A program made the translations under genes and the position numbers. Positions 1-6,802 of a stretch of DNA of 13,523 nucleotides are shown here, in pieces. The first letter of the stretch is position 1, and every line of letters begins with the position of its first letter. The DNA comes from an uncultured Prevotellaceae bacterium (GTDB lineage Bacteria; Bacteroidota; Bacteroidia; Bacteroidales; Bacteroidaceae): the NCBI GenBank assembly GCA_946405695.1, contig CAMJIA010000045.1, positions 1 through 13,523 on the forward strand, read 5' to 3'. The notes under the pieces were generated by a model. That model saw only the letters and a program-made list of their open reading frames with translations, searched no databases and was not told the DNA's origin.

Positions 1-1213
1 AGACCGATGCCATGAGACCTGCACGCTGGTCAACAGGATAGCGATTGGTGATAATATCCTTGACGGCAGAACACAGCTTGACGTTACCGCACTGCTCCAA
101 CCATCCAGGGATACGACCATTATACAGATAGCTGGTAGCCAGTCGCTCGTTGTCCATCAACAGCGGAATCAGTTCGTGGACGTTATCTGCCACGAGGTTG
201 CGCTCTGGGTCAACAATGAAGCTGCGGTACTTCAGCAACGGTGACGAGATATCGACATGGACATCCTCGCCCAGGAACCAGCGCTCCACCTCGTTATATC
301 CCCAACGGCTGGCAGGATTGACAGCTGTCAGACCCTGCACAATCATCTTCACACGATCAGGCAGCTCGTTGATGCGTGGCAGACGACCCTCGTTCTTCTT
401 ACGCATCATGACGCGTTCGTTTTGGACGAGCGGATTCTCACCCAGCCAGAGCGTCATGAGCGTGATACCCAGCGAGTAGAAGTCGGCAGCAGGCGTAATT
501 TCCACCTCACCATCGATAACGTCGTTATACATCTCTGGGGCAGCATAGACGGGTGTGCGAGCCTGCGTCGTCCTGTGCAGACGGCCTTCATCCTCAATGA
601 TACTGGAGATACCGAAGTCGCCCAGCGCCACCTCCCTGTGCGCCTCATCGCGGAAGAAATAGTTACCAGGCTTGATATCCTTGTGGATGATATTGTTGTT
701 GTGGCAGTAGGCCAAGGCAGCAGCACACTGCAAGGCTATGCGACGGAACTGGTTGTAGTCGTTGTTGAGGTCGTAGTCTGCCAACGTACCACCACGAAGA
801 TACTCCATGAGTTCGTAGTCGCGATTCTTACCATCCACATAGGTCTTACCATAGTCGGTAATCTTGACGACCATCTCCATATTGAAATTCTGGATGATGC
901 GCATCAGTTCTTTCTTGATGGTGAAGTTGGGATAGTACACTTTCAGTACGCGTTCGCCCTCGTCGCCTTCTACGAGGAACACCTGCGCCTCACCTGAGTT
1001 GTCGCTCAAGCACTTGATACCGCGGTAGAATCTACCTTTCAGCACAAAATCACCATCACGGAATTCGTTGTCATCGTCGTTCTGCTGCATCCGAGTGCCT
1101 GGTCTGACAGTGATATCGGGAGCACCGGCCTGTTGAGCCTGCGGTGCATTCACTCTGATGGTGGCCTCGTTATTGACTGGACCTGTTGGTCGATTGGTCA
1201 CATCCAAATCCAT
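1..1213 (-). CDS. Eukaryote-like Ser/Thr protein kinase, partial (C-terminus beyond window)
   Basis: The minus-strand reading frame is open from an ATG at 1213 to the window edge, giving 404 visible residues without a stop. It shows a protein kinase fold: a beta-3 lysine in VLK (K91), a catalytic loop HKDIKPGN (D179, K181, N184), DFG (199-201) and APE (225-227). The usual GxGxxG loop is replaced by a sequence around residues 70-80 that includes SGEAQVFLVE, so the nucleotide-binding loop is atypical, but the catalytic residues are intact and activity is expected. The first 50 residues are polar and look disordered, with Thr-containing motifs ATIR and TVRP that could be phosphorylated. About 85 residues follow the kinase domain before the sequence is cut off; I do not recognise that part. 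The gene starts 3 bases after the stop of the zinc-ribbon gene, so the two are very likely cotranscribed. The product probably phosphorylates Ser/Thr of partner proteins in the cytoplasm; the substrate is unknown. Confidence 0.88.
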   Translation of the reverse strand, partial: MDLDVTNRPTGPVNNEATIRVNAPQAQQAGAPDITVRPGTRMQQNDDDNEFRDGDFVLKGRFYRGIKCLSDNSGEAQVFLVEGDEGERVLKVYYPNFTIKKELMRIIQNFNMEMVVKITDYGKTYVDGKNRDYELMEYLRGGTLADYDLNNDYNQFRRIALQCAAALAYCHNNNIIHKDIKPGNYFFRDEAHREVALGDFGISSIIEDEGRLHRTTQARTPVYAAPEMYNDVIDGEVEITPAADFYSLGITLMTLWLGENPLVQNERVMMRKKNEGRLPRINELPDRVKMIVQGLTAVNPASRWGYNEVERWFLGEDVHVDISSPLLKYRSFIVDPERNLVADNVHELIPLLMDNERLATSYLYNGRIPGWLEQCGNVKLCSAVKDIITNRYPVDQRAGLMASV

Positions 1214-1216
1214 ATA

Positions 1217-2191
1217 TTATTTGTCGTCTTTAATTTCTTCAGTACTATTCTTTCCTAATACAACCCATTTACCACCCAGATGAGGTTTGGCACATCCGCA
1301 AGGACTGCTGTGCATGGCATGCTTGTAGTTGCAGACCCATGCCAGACGGACACCAACGGGTTTGCTGGCCATAGCGAAGTTGCGTGCCTGGACAGGAGAC
1401 GTCGTGGGGGGCACAGCCAATTTGTCGAGAATGGTCGACAGCATCTTGAGCTTCACGGACTTGATCTCCTCCAGCTCTTCACGGGTCATACGCTTTGACT
1501 CTACTGGGGGGATGATTGGAAGCTCTACGCCTTCATCTTTCTGCAACAGCGAGAGCACGCGCTCACGCAGTTTGGCATTGGCCTGTTCCTTGAGGATGTC
1601 GCGCTCAGAATTGTAGGGCAGCGCATTCTCCAGATTGGAGTAGTCCCTGACGATTTCCAACAGCTGCTGGAAATCTGGATTCATCTGCAACTGCTTCACC
1701 AACTGGCGAGCTTCCTTGGTCAGCGCCGTACCACACTTCTTGCAGAAAGCAAAGTCGTTCAGCGTATGACATGTTGGACACACCATACCACCTCGCGGAC
1801 TGCCACACTCAGGACAGTAGGCCTCGTTGCCTTCCAGGTGTGCTCCACAGTAGGAGCAAACGTCTTTACGGATATAATGATGGCAGACCTCACAGAAGTC
1901 TGCGTCTGGGTCTATCTCGGCACCACAGTGAGGACAGGTAGCCTTGCTGATGGGTTGACCACACTGTGCACAGAACATGGCCTCCGGATCATTGATGGCG
2001 CCACAGAAGGGACACTTCTTTCCGGCCGCCTGACGCTGTTGTGCTTGCTGTGCCTGCTGCATTGTCCGCTGGGGAGAAAACAGTTGCTGTGGAGTTAACG
2101 GCTGCTCTAAGTCCATCGTCCTGTTGAGCGTCTGCTGCGGTCTTACCGTGCGCTCAAAATTACTTGTTTGAGGGTTATTATCGTCTATCAT
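1217..2191 (-). CDS. Cytoplasmic protein with four zinc ribbons, partner of the adjacent kinase
   Basis: This 324-residue protein has four consecutive CxxC...CxxC zinc ribbons: C60/63/74/77, C86/89/100/103, C112/115/126/129 and C138/141/150/153. A Gln-rich N-terminal tail (1-57) precedes them and contains RTVRPQQTL, which resembles the TVRP motif in the kinase N-terminus. Residues 155-260 are charged and probably helical. Near the C-terminus is another Cys/His cluster, C287, H291, H294, C298, C300 and H304, within a Trp- and Gly-containing patch; it could bind a further metal ion. There is no signal peptide or membrane segment. It is the first gene of a two-gene (or longer) operon with the kinase. 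Multi-ribbon proteins of this sort often sit beside Ser/Thr kinases, PP2C phosphatases and FHA or VWA proteins in bacterial phosphosignalling clusters, so a scaffold or substrate role is plausible, but this is inference. The ATG at 2191 is the first in frame and lies about 18 bases below the predicted transcription start. Confidence 0.85.
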   Translation of the reverse strand: MIDDNNPQTSNFERTVRPQQTLNRTMDLEQPLTPQQLFSPQRTMQQAQQAQQRQAAGKKCPFCGAINDPEAMFCAQCGQPISKATCPHCGAEIDPDADFCEVCHHYIRKDVCSYCGAHLEGNEAYCPECGSPRGGMVCPTCHTLNDFAFCKKCGTALTKEARQLVKQLQMNPDFQQLLEIVRDYSNLENALPYNSERDILKEQANAKLRERVLSLLQKDEGVELPIIPPVESKRMTREELEEIKSVKLKMLSTILDKLAVPPTTSPVQARNFAMASKPVGVRLAWVCNYKHAMHSSPCGCAKPHLGGKWVVLGKNSTEEIKDDK

Positions 2192-2216
2192 TATGCAGTT
2201 GTAAAAAAGTCAGTTG

Positions 2217-2248
2217 CAAAGATAGCAAAAAAAACATAAACGCACAAA
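2217..2248 (-). promoter_or_regulatory. Promoter of the zinc-ribbon/kinase operon
   Basis: Read on the minus strand, TATCTTTG (2224-2217) matches the Bacteroidetes -7 box TAnnTTTG. TTTG (2248-2245) lies 20 bases upstream, matching the -33 element. Transcription would start near 2209, giving a leader of about 18 bases before the ATG at 2191. The -33 box lies inside the T-tract of the upstream M13 peptidase terminator, so terminator and promoter are packed together. Confidence 0.65.
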
Positions 2249-2278
2249 AAAAACCGCCGTAAATTTCATTTACGACGG
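2246..2278 (-). terminator. Rho-independent terminator of the M13 peptidase gene
   Basis: An 11-base-pair stem (arms 2268-2278 and 2254-2264) with a 3-base loop is followed on the minus strand by eight T residues (2253-2246). The only imperfect pair is G-U in minus-strand RNA but would be a C-A mismatch in plus-strand RNA, and the longer T run is on the minus side. Both indicate that it acts on minus-strand transcripts. It lies 27 bases after the M13 stop codon. Confidence 0.85.
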
Positions 2279-2304
2279 CATTTTTCTGTTTTTTGTCTAA
2301 AACA

Positions 2305-4341
2305 TTACCAAAGAGGCAGGCGCTCAGACTTGGGTAAATACATCTTATCGCCTTCTTTCACGCCGAAAGCATCGTACCACGCATCGATGTGTGGCAGAGC
2401 ACCATTGACACGCCAACGGCCCAGTGAGTGAGGGTCGCTCTTGGTACGGTTACGAATCTCTGCTTCTGTAATGTTTCCGGCCCACACACCAGCATAGGCA
2501 ATGAAGAAACGCTGAGCAGGTGTCAGACCATCGATGACAGACAATGGGTTATGCTTGGTAGCATTCAAGAAAGCCGTATAGGCCACCTGCAGACCTCCGT
2601 GGTCAGCCAAGTTCTCACCAAGTGTCAGACGACCATTAGCATTCAGGTCAGGAAGCACCTTGATATTTGAGAAGAAGTCAGCATACTTATCAGTACGTTC
2701 TGTAAAGTTTTTTGCATCCTCATTCTTCCACCAGTCATGCATATTTCCATCCTTATCATACTGGCGTCCCTGATCATCAAAACCATGGGTCATTTCGTGG
2801 CCGATTACGACACCGATAGCACCATAGTTGAAGGCATCGTCAGCTGTTGGATCAAAGAACGGAACTTGCAGAATACCAGCGGGGAAGCAGATTTCGTTCG
2901 TGGTAGGATTATAGTAGGCATTCACCGTTTGTGGAGTCATGTGCCAGTCATCTCTATCAACAGGTTTTCCTGCCGTATGGTCAATGCGCCAAGCATTCCA
3001 GAAACGGCTGCACTCCTTCATGTTCTCATAGTAAGATTTTTTGGCATCAATCTTCAAGCCAGAAAGATCTGTCCAACGATCAGGATAACCAATCTTCACA
3101 TAGAACGTATTGAGCTTCAGCAGGGCATTCACTTTCGTAGAATCATCCATCCAGTCCTGGGCAGCAATACGCTCACCGAGAGCAATGCGCAGGTTCTCTA
3201 CGAGGGTCTTCATGCGCTCCTTAGACGAGGCAGGGAAGTACTTCTTGACGTAGATACGACCCAGGGCCTCACCCATCACGCCCTGCACCTGACTGGTAGC
3301 ACGACGCCACAGGGGGTGGTCTTCCTTACGTCCAGAGAACACCTTGCCGTAGAAGTCGAAGTTAGCAGCACGCACCTCATCGTTCAGATAACCCGTAGAA
3401 CCGTCTATCTGTCCCCACTCCATCACGTCACGATACTCAGCAGCTGTCATCGTCTGAAAAACCTTGTCAGCAGCCTGCATGAACTGTGGCTGACCAACAA
3501 CAACCTCCTGCATATACTGGCTCTTGATACCCTTGGCATTCATCTGACGCTCAATCTGCAGGTGTGGACACAGAGCATCGAGTTCCTTCAACGTCATCTT
3601 GTTGTAGTTGGCAATGGGGTCACGCAGTTCTGTACGCGACTTAGACACCTTAGCCAGCGCAGTCTCAATCTTCAGGATGTTCTTCATCTTCTTCTCAGCA
3701 GCACCCTTCTTGAAGCCATAAATCTGGAACATGCGGACAATGTGCTTCTTGTAGGCCTCACGAATCTTTACGGTAGCCTCGTCATTCTCCAAATAGTAGT
3801 CTTTCTGACCCAGCGTCAAGCCACCCTGCATGAAGTTCAGGATGTTCTGCGTAGCATTCTTCTCGTCAGCACCGATATAGGCACCAAAAAGTTCCATATT
3901 ACCATAGGGCATCATCTCCATCTGAATGGCGAAAAGCTGCTCCTTGGTCTTGGCAGCCTCTAGGAGCTTGATAAGCGGCATAACGGGGGCTATGCCGTCC
4001 TTCTCCCTACGTGCCGAGTCCATCGCCAGCTTGTAGAGGTCGCTGAGTTTCTGTTCTACCGTACCCTCAGGATAGCTATTCTCCTGCAGTTCCTTCAGGA
4101 TACCATTGATGCGCTTGTTGTTGTCCTCGGCCAGACGGTCGAAGCTGCCGTAGCGCGAATAAGCGGCAGGCAGTGGATTGGCTTTCATCCATCCACCACA
4201 GGCATACTCATAGAAGTCGTCGGCAGGGCGTACTGACTGGTCCAGATCACCCATGTGAATACCAGACTTCAAGGTTCCCTGTGACGAGATTGAAAGTGAA
4301 AAGGCAGACATTGCCATAATCATAATTGTCTTCAGTTTCAT
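2305..4341 (-). CDS. pepO: Secreted M13-family zinc metallopeptidase (neprilysin/PepO-like)
   Basis: This 678-residue protein begins with a cleavable signal peptide (KLK then a hydrophobic stretch, residues 2-20, ending around SISSQG), so it acts outside the cytoplasmic membrane, probably in the periplasm. The mature part opens with the M13 N-terminal pattern (DDFYEYACGGWMKANP). The catalytic module has NAYY (474-477, substrate backbone binding), HEMTH (515-519, zinc ligands H515 and H519 with catalytic E516) and ENLAD (576-580, third zinc ligand E576 and D580), the complete M13 set at the usual spacing. Length is normal for the family and the protein ends in Trp as M13 peptidases usually do. 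It should hydrolyse oligopeptides. It is monocistronic, with its own promoter upstream and a strong terminator downstream. It is divergently transcribed from the RiPP cassette with 178 bases between the two start codons. A role in cutting the RiPP leader is conceivable only from proximity; the separate terminator and ubiquity of the family argue for a housekeeping peptidase. Confidence 0.93.
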   Translation of the reverse strand: MKLKTIMIMAMSAFSLSISSQGTLKSGIHMGDLDQSVRPADDFYEYACGGWMKANPLPAAYSRYGSFDRLAEDNNKRINGILKELQENSYPEGTVEQKLSDLYKLAMDSARREKDGIAPVMPLIKLLEAAKTKEQLFAIQMEMMPYGNMELFGAYIGADEKNATQNILNFMQGGLTLGQKDYYLENDEATVKIREAYKKHIVRMFQIYGFKKGAAEKKMKNILKIETALAKVSKSRTELRDPIANYNKMTLKELDALCPHLQIERQMNAKGIKSQYMQEVVVGQPQFMQAADKVFQTMTAAEYRDVMEWGQIDGSTGYLNDEVRAANFDFYGKVFSGRKEDHPLWRRATSQVQGVMGEALGRIYVKKYFPASSKERMKTLVENLRIALGERIAAQDWMDDSTKVNALLKLNTFYVKIGYPDRWTDLSGLKIDAKKSYYENMKECSRFWNAWRIDHTAGKPVDRDDWHMTPQTVNAYYNPTTNEICFPAGILQVPFFDPTADDAFNYGAIGVVIGHEMTHGFDDQGRQYDKDGNMHDWWKNEDAKNFTERTDKYADFFSNIKVLPDLNANGRLTLGENLADHGGLQVAYTAFLNATKHNPLSVIDGLTPAQRFFIAYAGVWAGNITEAEIRNRTKSDPHSLGRWRVNGALPHIDAWYDAFGVKEGDKMYLPKSERLPLW

Positions 4342-4377
4342 TTTATAAATATTTAATGATTATTCAATTTCAGAGTG

Positions 4378-4408
4378 CAAAGGTAATACTTTTCTTTCAC
4401 AACTCAAA
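4378..4408 (-). promoter_or_regulatory. Promoter of the M13 peptidase gene
   Basis: On the minus strand TACCTTTG (4385-4378) matches the TAnnTTTG -7 box and TTTG (4408-4405) lies 19 bases upstream, an excellent match to a Bacteroidetes housekeeping promoter. The predicted start near 4370 gives a leader of about 30 bases before the ATG at 4341. Confidence 0.7.
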
Positions 4409-4470
4409 ATTTTATGTCTGCTTAACTATTTTTAAGGGGTATTACATAGGATAATATTGAAAAAAAAACA

Positions 4471-4478
4471 TATCTTTG
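4471..4478 (+). promoter_or_regulatory. -7 box of the RiPP cassette promoter
   Basis: TATCTTTG is a perfect TAnnTTTG -7 element, about 40 bases before the ATG of the small peptide gene; transcription would begin near 4485. No convincing TTTG -33 box is present at 19-21 bases upstream; an A-tract (4460-4468) and AT-rich DNA occupy the spacer. The weak -33 may mean that expression needs an activator. The 178-base divergent region (4342-4519) holds this and the oppositely directed M13 promoter and nothing else recognisable. Confidence 0.6.
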
Positions 4479-4519
4479 CAGCAATAATTTTAGATTATTA
4501 ATTTTTAATACGCTTTATT

Positions 4520-4684
4520 ATGGGAAAAGAATCAAAAAATCCGTTTGCTATCAAGCAGTCTCCAGTTCGTATCATTACCGCTCAAGCAGTAGACATTGAT
4601 GATATTACCGTTGAAGCATGTGATTGTTTTGCCGGAGGAATACCTCACGTTTGTACTAATTCACTGTTTAGTGGTGGTAAATAA
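4520..4684 (+). CDS. Putative RiPP precursor peptide (54 residues)
   Basis: An ATG at 4520 opens a 54-codon frame ending at TAA 4682-4684. It begins MGKESKNPFAIKQSPVRIIT and continues through an acidic stretch (DIDDITVE, 25-32) to a C-terminal part of different character with Cys at 34, 36 and 45, Gly-Gly at 39-40 and 52-53, and Phe at 37 and 50. This layout, a charged leader followed by a short Cys/Gly/small-residue core, is that of a precursor for radical SAM-modified peptides. It is the first gene after the promoter and is followed by a radical SAM/SPASM enzyme with a peptide-recognition domain and an exporter. The leader cleavage site is unknown: the Gly-Gly at 39-40 is one candidate, but the core could begin just before C34. 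I know no named family it belongs to. The assignment rests on size, composition and context; no homology could be checked. The longer frame overlapping it in a different phase is a shadow. Confidence 0.7.
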   Translation: MGKESKNPFAIKQSPVRIITAQAVDIDDITVEACDCFAGGIPHVCTNSLFSGGK

Positions 4685-4742
4685 AGTATGGAATGTATCT
4701 CATAACTTATCTGCCGAAGGAATAGCCAACATTAATGCAACC

Positions 4743-5267
4743 ATGCCTTTGTTGCTTAAATCACATGGTGATTATGGCGTGGTGTTTCGCAACAAAGTTG
4801 GTCGCGAGTATGCTCTGTACTTTGTCGAAGTAATGGAGGTAGGCGTCCATAAGGTGTTTTACTTCCTATTAACATTAAAGTCGGGCCAGCGTGGAGGTTT
4901 GGCCGATAAGGAAACGGGAAGGATGATAGTCAGTGTGATTGTGCAGTATCTGCAGGAACACCCTGACTATCTTCTTTGTTACTCACATGCAGACAATAGT
5001 AACTCCAATGCCCTCAGAAGATTATTCCATCGCTGGATGAATGAAAACAGCGATGTGTTCCATGGGAATACTGAATGGTTTGAAAGTACTGACATCAAAG
5101 ACCAAAATAACAGTTTCCACTTTATGGTGATGATGAATAGCCAGTGCTCCGATAAAGCGATGCTAAAGGAGTTTATACTGGAAAACAGCTATGAATTTGC
5201 TATGACAGTCAAAAAGCAGATGAATCTCTTCTGGGAAATCAAAAGAAAACATCAAGCCGAACCATAA
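4743..5267 (+). CDS. DUF6169-like protein of unknown function in the RiPP cassette
   Basis: From the ATG at 4743 this encodes 174 residues ending at TAA 5265-5267. The pattern of aromatic beta-strand residues (DYGVVF, REYALYFVEV, KVFYFLLTL), then a helix (GRMIVSVIVQYLQEHPD), a core strand (YLLCYSHAD) and NALRRLFHRWMNEN resembles what I remember of the small Bacteroidetes family DUF6169; this is from memory and unverified. No signal peptide, membrane segment or catalytic motif is visible. The frame is open further upstream, with GTG codons at 4671 and 4674 inside the end of the precursor gene, which would add 23-24 residues by overlap. I prefer 4743 because it gives the usual family length. 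It ends 23 bases before the radical SAM gene. Being between precursor and maturase it may be a chaperone, leader-handling or immunity factor, but that is speculation. Confidence 0.72.
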   Translation: MPLLLKSHGDYGVVFRNKVGREYALYFVEVMEVGVHKVFYFLLTLKSGQRGGLADKETGRMIVSVIVQYLQEHPDYLLCYSHADNSNSNALRRLFHRWMNENSDVFHGNTEWFESTDIKDQNNSFHFMVMMNSQCSDKAMLKEFILENSYEFAMTVKKQMNLFWEIKRKHQAEP

Positions 5268-5290
5268 GGAAAGATTGAAATAAGAATAGG

Positions 5291-6802
5291 ATGAGCGTAT
5301 ATTATCGACCACAGTTTACCTGTGGGACATTCAACAAAGAGGCAGTAACAGCCCTGATGTATAATACTGCCAACGGTACTTGTCACTACTTTGAGGGCAT
5401 ATCGGCTGTTCTCGTCAGAGAACTACTCTCGTGCCATCGTGAGCACCAGGTGAATACTGCCCGAATTGCCGAACTGACAGATACGACAGTGGAGCAGGTG
5501 GAGGAATTCCTGAGCGTACAGCTCATGCCTATAGGACTGATTCATGACCACATCTATACCGACGCAGAATGGCAACAGTATCATCAGGACAACCTGCCCA
5601 GCATCAATTCAGTGGGATATGAACCGGAGAGAAACTATGTAGAGAGTCTTCCTCCCAAGCATCGTGTAGCGATACAATTAGAACTGACTTATGCCTGTAG
5701 CGAGCGTTGTCTGCATTGTTATAACGAAGGAGCAGCACGTAGCGACCTGAACGAAGAGAACCGCATCAGCCCCAACATGCTGAAGCTGGAGGAATACAAG
5801 CGGATGATCGACGAGATAGTGGAACTGGGAATCCCTAGTGTAACCGTCACGGGTGGCGATCCCTTTAGTTATCCTGACTGTTGGGCCTTGCTAGACTATC
5901 TGCACGAGAAGAACGTGGCCGTCAATCTTTTCACCAACGCCTTAGCCCTGAATACCCCCGAGAAGATAAGACGGATAGCGCGACTGGGACTGCGTCAGTT
6001 TAGTGTATCCATCTACAGCAGCGAGGCGACCGTACATGACCAGATAACGCGTCGTGAGGGTTCGTGGCAGAAAACCACCAACGCTCTGCGCGAAATGTCT
6101 AAGTGGCCTGTACCACTAAACGTGAAAACGCCAGCATTCAGACTAAACTCACGCACTTACTACGGTGTCAGGGAACTGTGCCATGAGTTGTGTGCTGAGA
6201 CCCAGTTATCGGGCTTGCTGCAACAAGGAATAGACGGCGATGTCTCCATCATTGAAGAGCTTATGACACGTCCCGATGCATATCGTATCATGGTAATGGA
6301 CACGCGCATGGATGCATCTGTTGTCAAACAAGAAGGTAAGCCCGACGGTTATGAATTCGGCAAATCCAGAGGAATACCCTGCTCAGCAGCACGACTCATC
6401 AACATCAATCCCAGCGGCATCGCAAAGCCTTGTTCCAATTTGCCCCTCATATTCGGTAATATGCACAAGGATTCCTTGAAACAGGTGATGGAGAACGAGC
6501 TTCGCGACAAGTTGGTGAACGGCGACCAACGGGTGATGATGCCAGCATGTGGCAAGCACGATTACTGCAGCTATTGTCCCATGCCCTGTTTTGTCGGCCA
6601 ACCCATTAGCAGGACGGCAGACGGACTGCCGGTGTTTGAGAAGCCAAGTGCAACAACGTGCGACGCAGCCAAGATACGTATGGAAGTAGGACGCATGCTA
6701 TTGCAAGGAATCGACCCGCTGGGAGGCAAAACCATAGAGGAATGTTTTGCTGCACTACCAGTGGAGCAGGTTCCCGTGTTTCGTAAAAAAATAGTAGACT
6801 GA
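5291..6802 (+). CDS. Radical SAM/SPASM peptide maturase with N-terminal PqqD-like domain
   Basis: This 503-residue enzyme has three parts. Residues 1-90 look like a PqqD-type winged-helix RiPP recognition element (CHYFEGISAVLVRELL, then a helical segment ending in LMPIGLIHD), which in related enzymes binds the precursor leader. Residues 125-300 are the radical SAM core with the 4Fe-4S/SAM motif C136-x3-C140-x2-C143, followed by the GGDP motif (188-191) and strands VNLFTNA and FSVSIYS. Residues 360-457 form a SPASM domain: C364-x11-G376-x4-C381, then C420, C426, C429, C433 and C457, enough ligands for two auxiliary 4Fe-4S clusters. Such enzymes install thioether, carbon-carbon or similar crosslinks in ribosomal peptides; the product here cannot be predicted. 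The ATG at 5291 follows an AGG-containing stretch and lies 23 bases after the previous gene. The stop codon overlaps the start of the exporter (TGATG), showing tight coupling. The precursor-like peptide encoded 0.6 kb upstream is its likely substrate. Confidence 0.92.
   Translation: MSVYYRPQFTCGTFNKEAVTALMYNTANGTCHYFEGISAVLVRELLSCHREHQVNTARIAELTDTTVEQVEEFLSVQLMPIGLIHDHIYTDAEWQQYHQDNLPSINSVGYEPERNYVESLPPKHRVAIQLELTYACSERCLHCYNEGAARSDLNEENRISPNMLKLEEYKRMIDEIVELGIPSVTVTGGDPFSYPDCWALLDYLHEKNVAVNLFTNALALNTPEKIRRIARLGLRQFSVSIYSSEATVHDQITRREGSWQKTTNALREMSKWPVPLNVKTPAFRLNSRTYYGVRELCHELCAETQLSGLLQQGIDGDVSIIEELMTRPDAYRIMVMDTRMDASVVKQEGKPDGYEFGKSRGIPCSAARLININPSGIAKPCSNLPLIFGNMHKDSLKQVMENELRDKLVNGDQRVMMPACGKHDYCSYCPMPCFVGQPISRTADGLPVFEKPSATTCDAAKIRMEVGRMLLQGIDPLGGKTIEECFAALPVEQVPVFRKKIVD

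Noticed and set aside
257..997. Plus-strand open frame of 246 codons opposite the kinase
   Set aside because: The minus strand encodes intact kinase motifs through the whole interval, so this is a shadow.
2737..3963. Long plus-strand open frame of about 408 codons opposite the M13 peptidase
   Set aside because: It is antisense to a gene with complete M13 motifs and shows no domain of its own; long antisense frames are common opposite codon-biased genes.
2305..4341. M13 peptidase as the leader peptidase of the RiPP cassette
   Set aside because: It is divergently transcribed, has its own terminator and promoter, and belongs to a broadly distributed housekeeping family; only proximity supports the link.
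4596..4742. Extension of the DUF6169-like gene back to the ATG at 4596, making a 223-residue protein
   Set aside because: The added N-terminus is mostly the out-of-phase shadow of the 54-codon peptide gene and is hydrophobic nonsense in character; family resemblance begins only after about 4743.
4520..5267. The 54-codon gene and the next frame as one gene broken by a frameshift
   Set aside because: The peptide has its own promoter distance, a clean stop and a precursor-like composition, and the downstream frame is complete for a DUF6169-like protein without it. A sequencing error cannot be excluded from the sequence alone.
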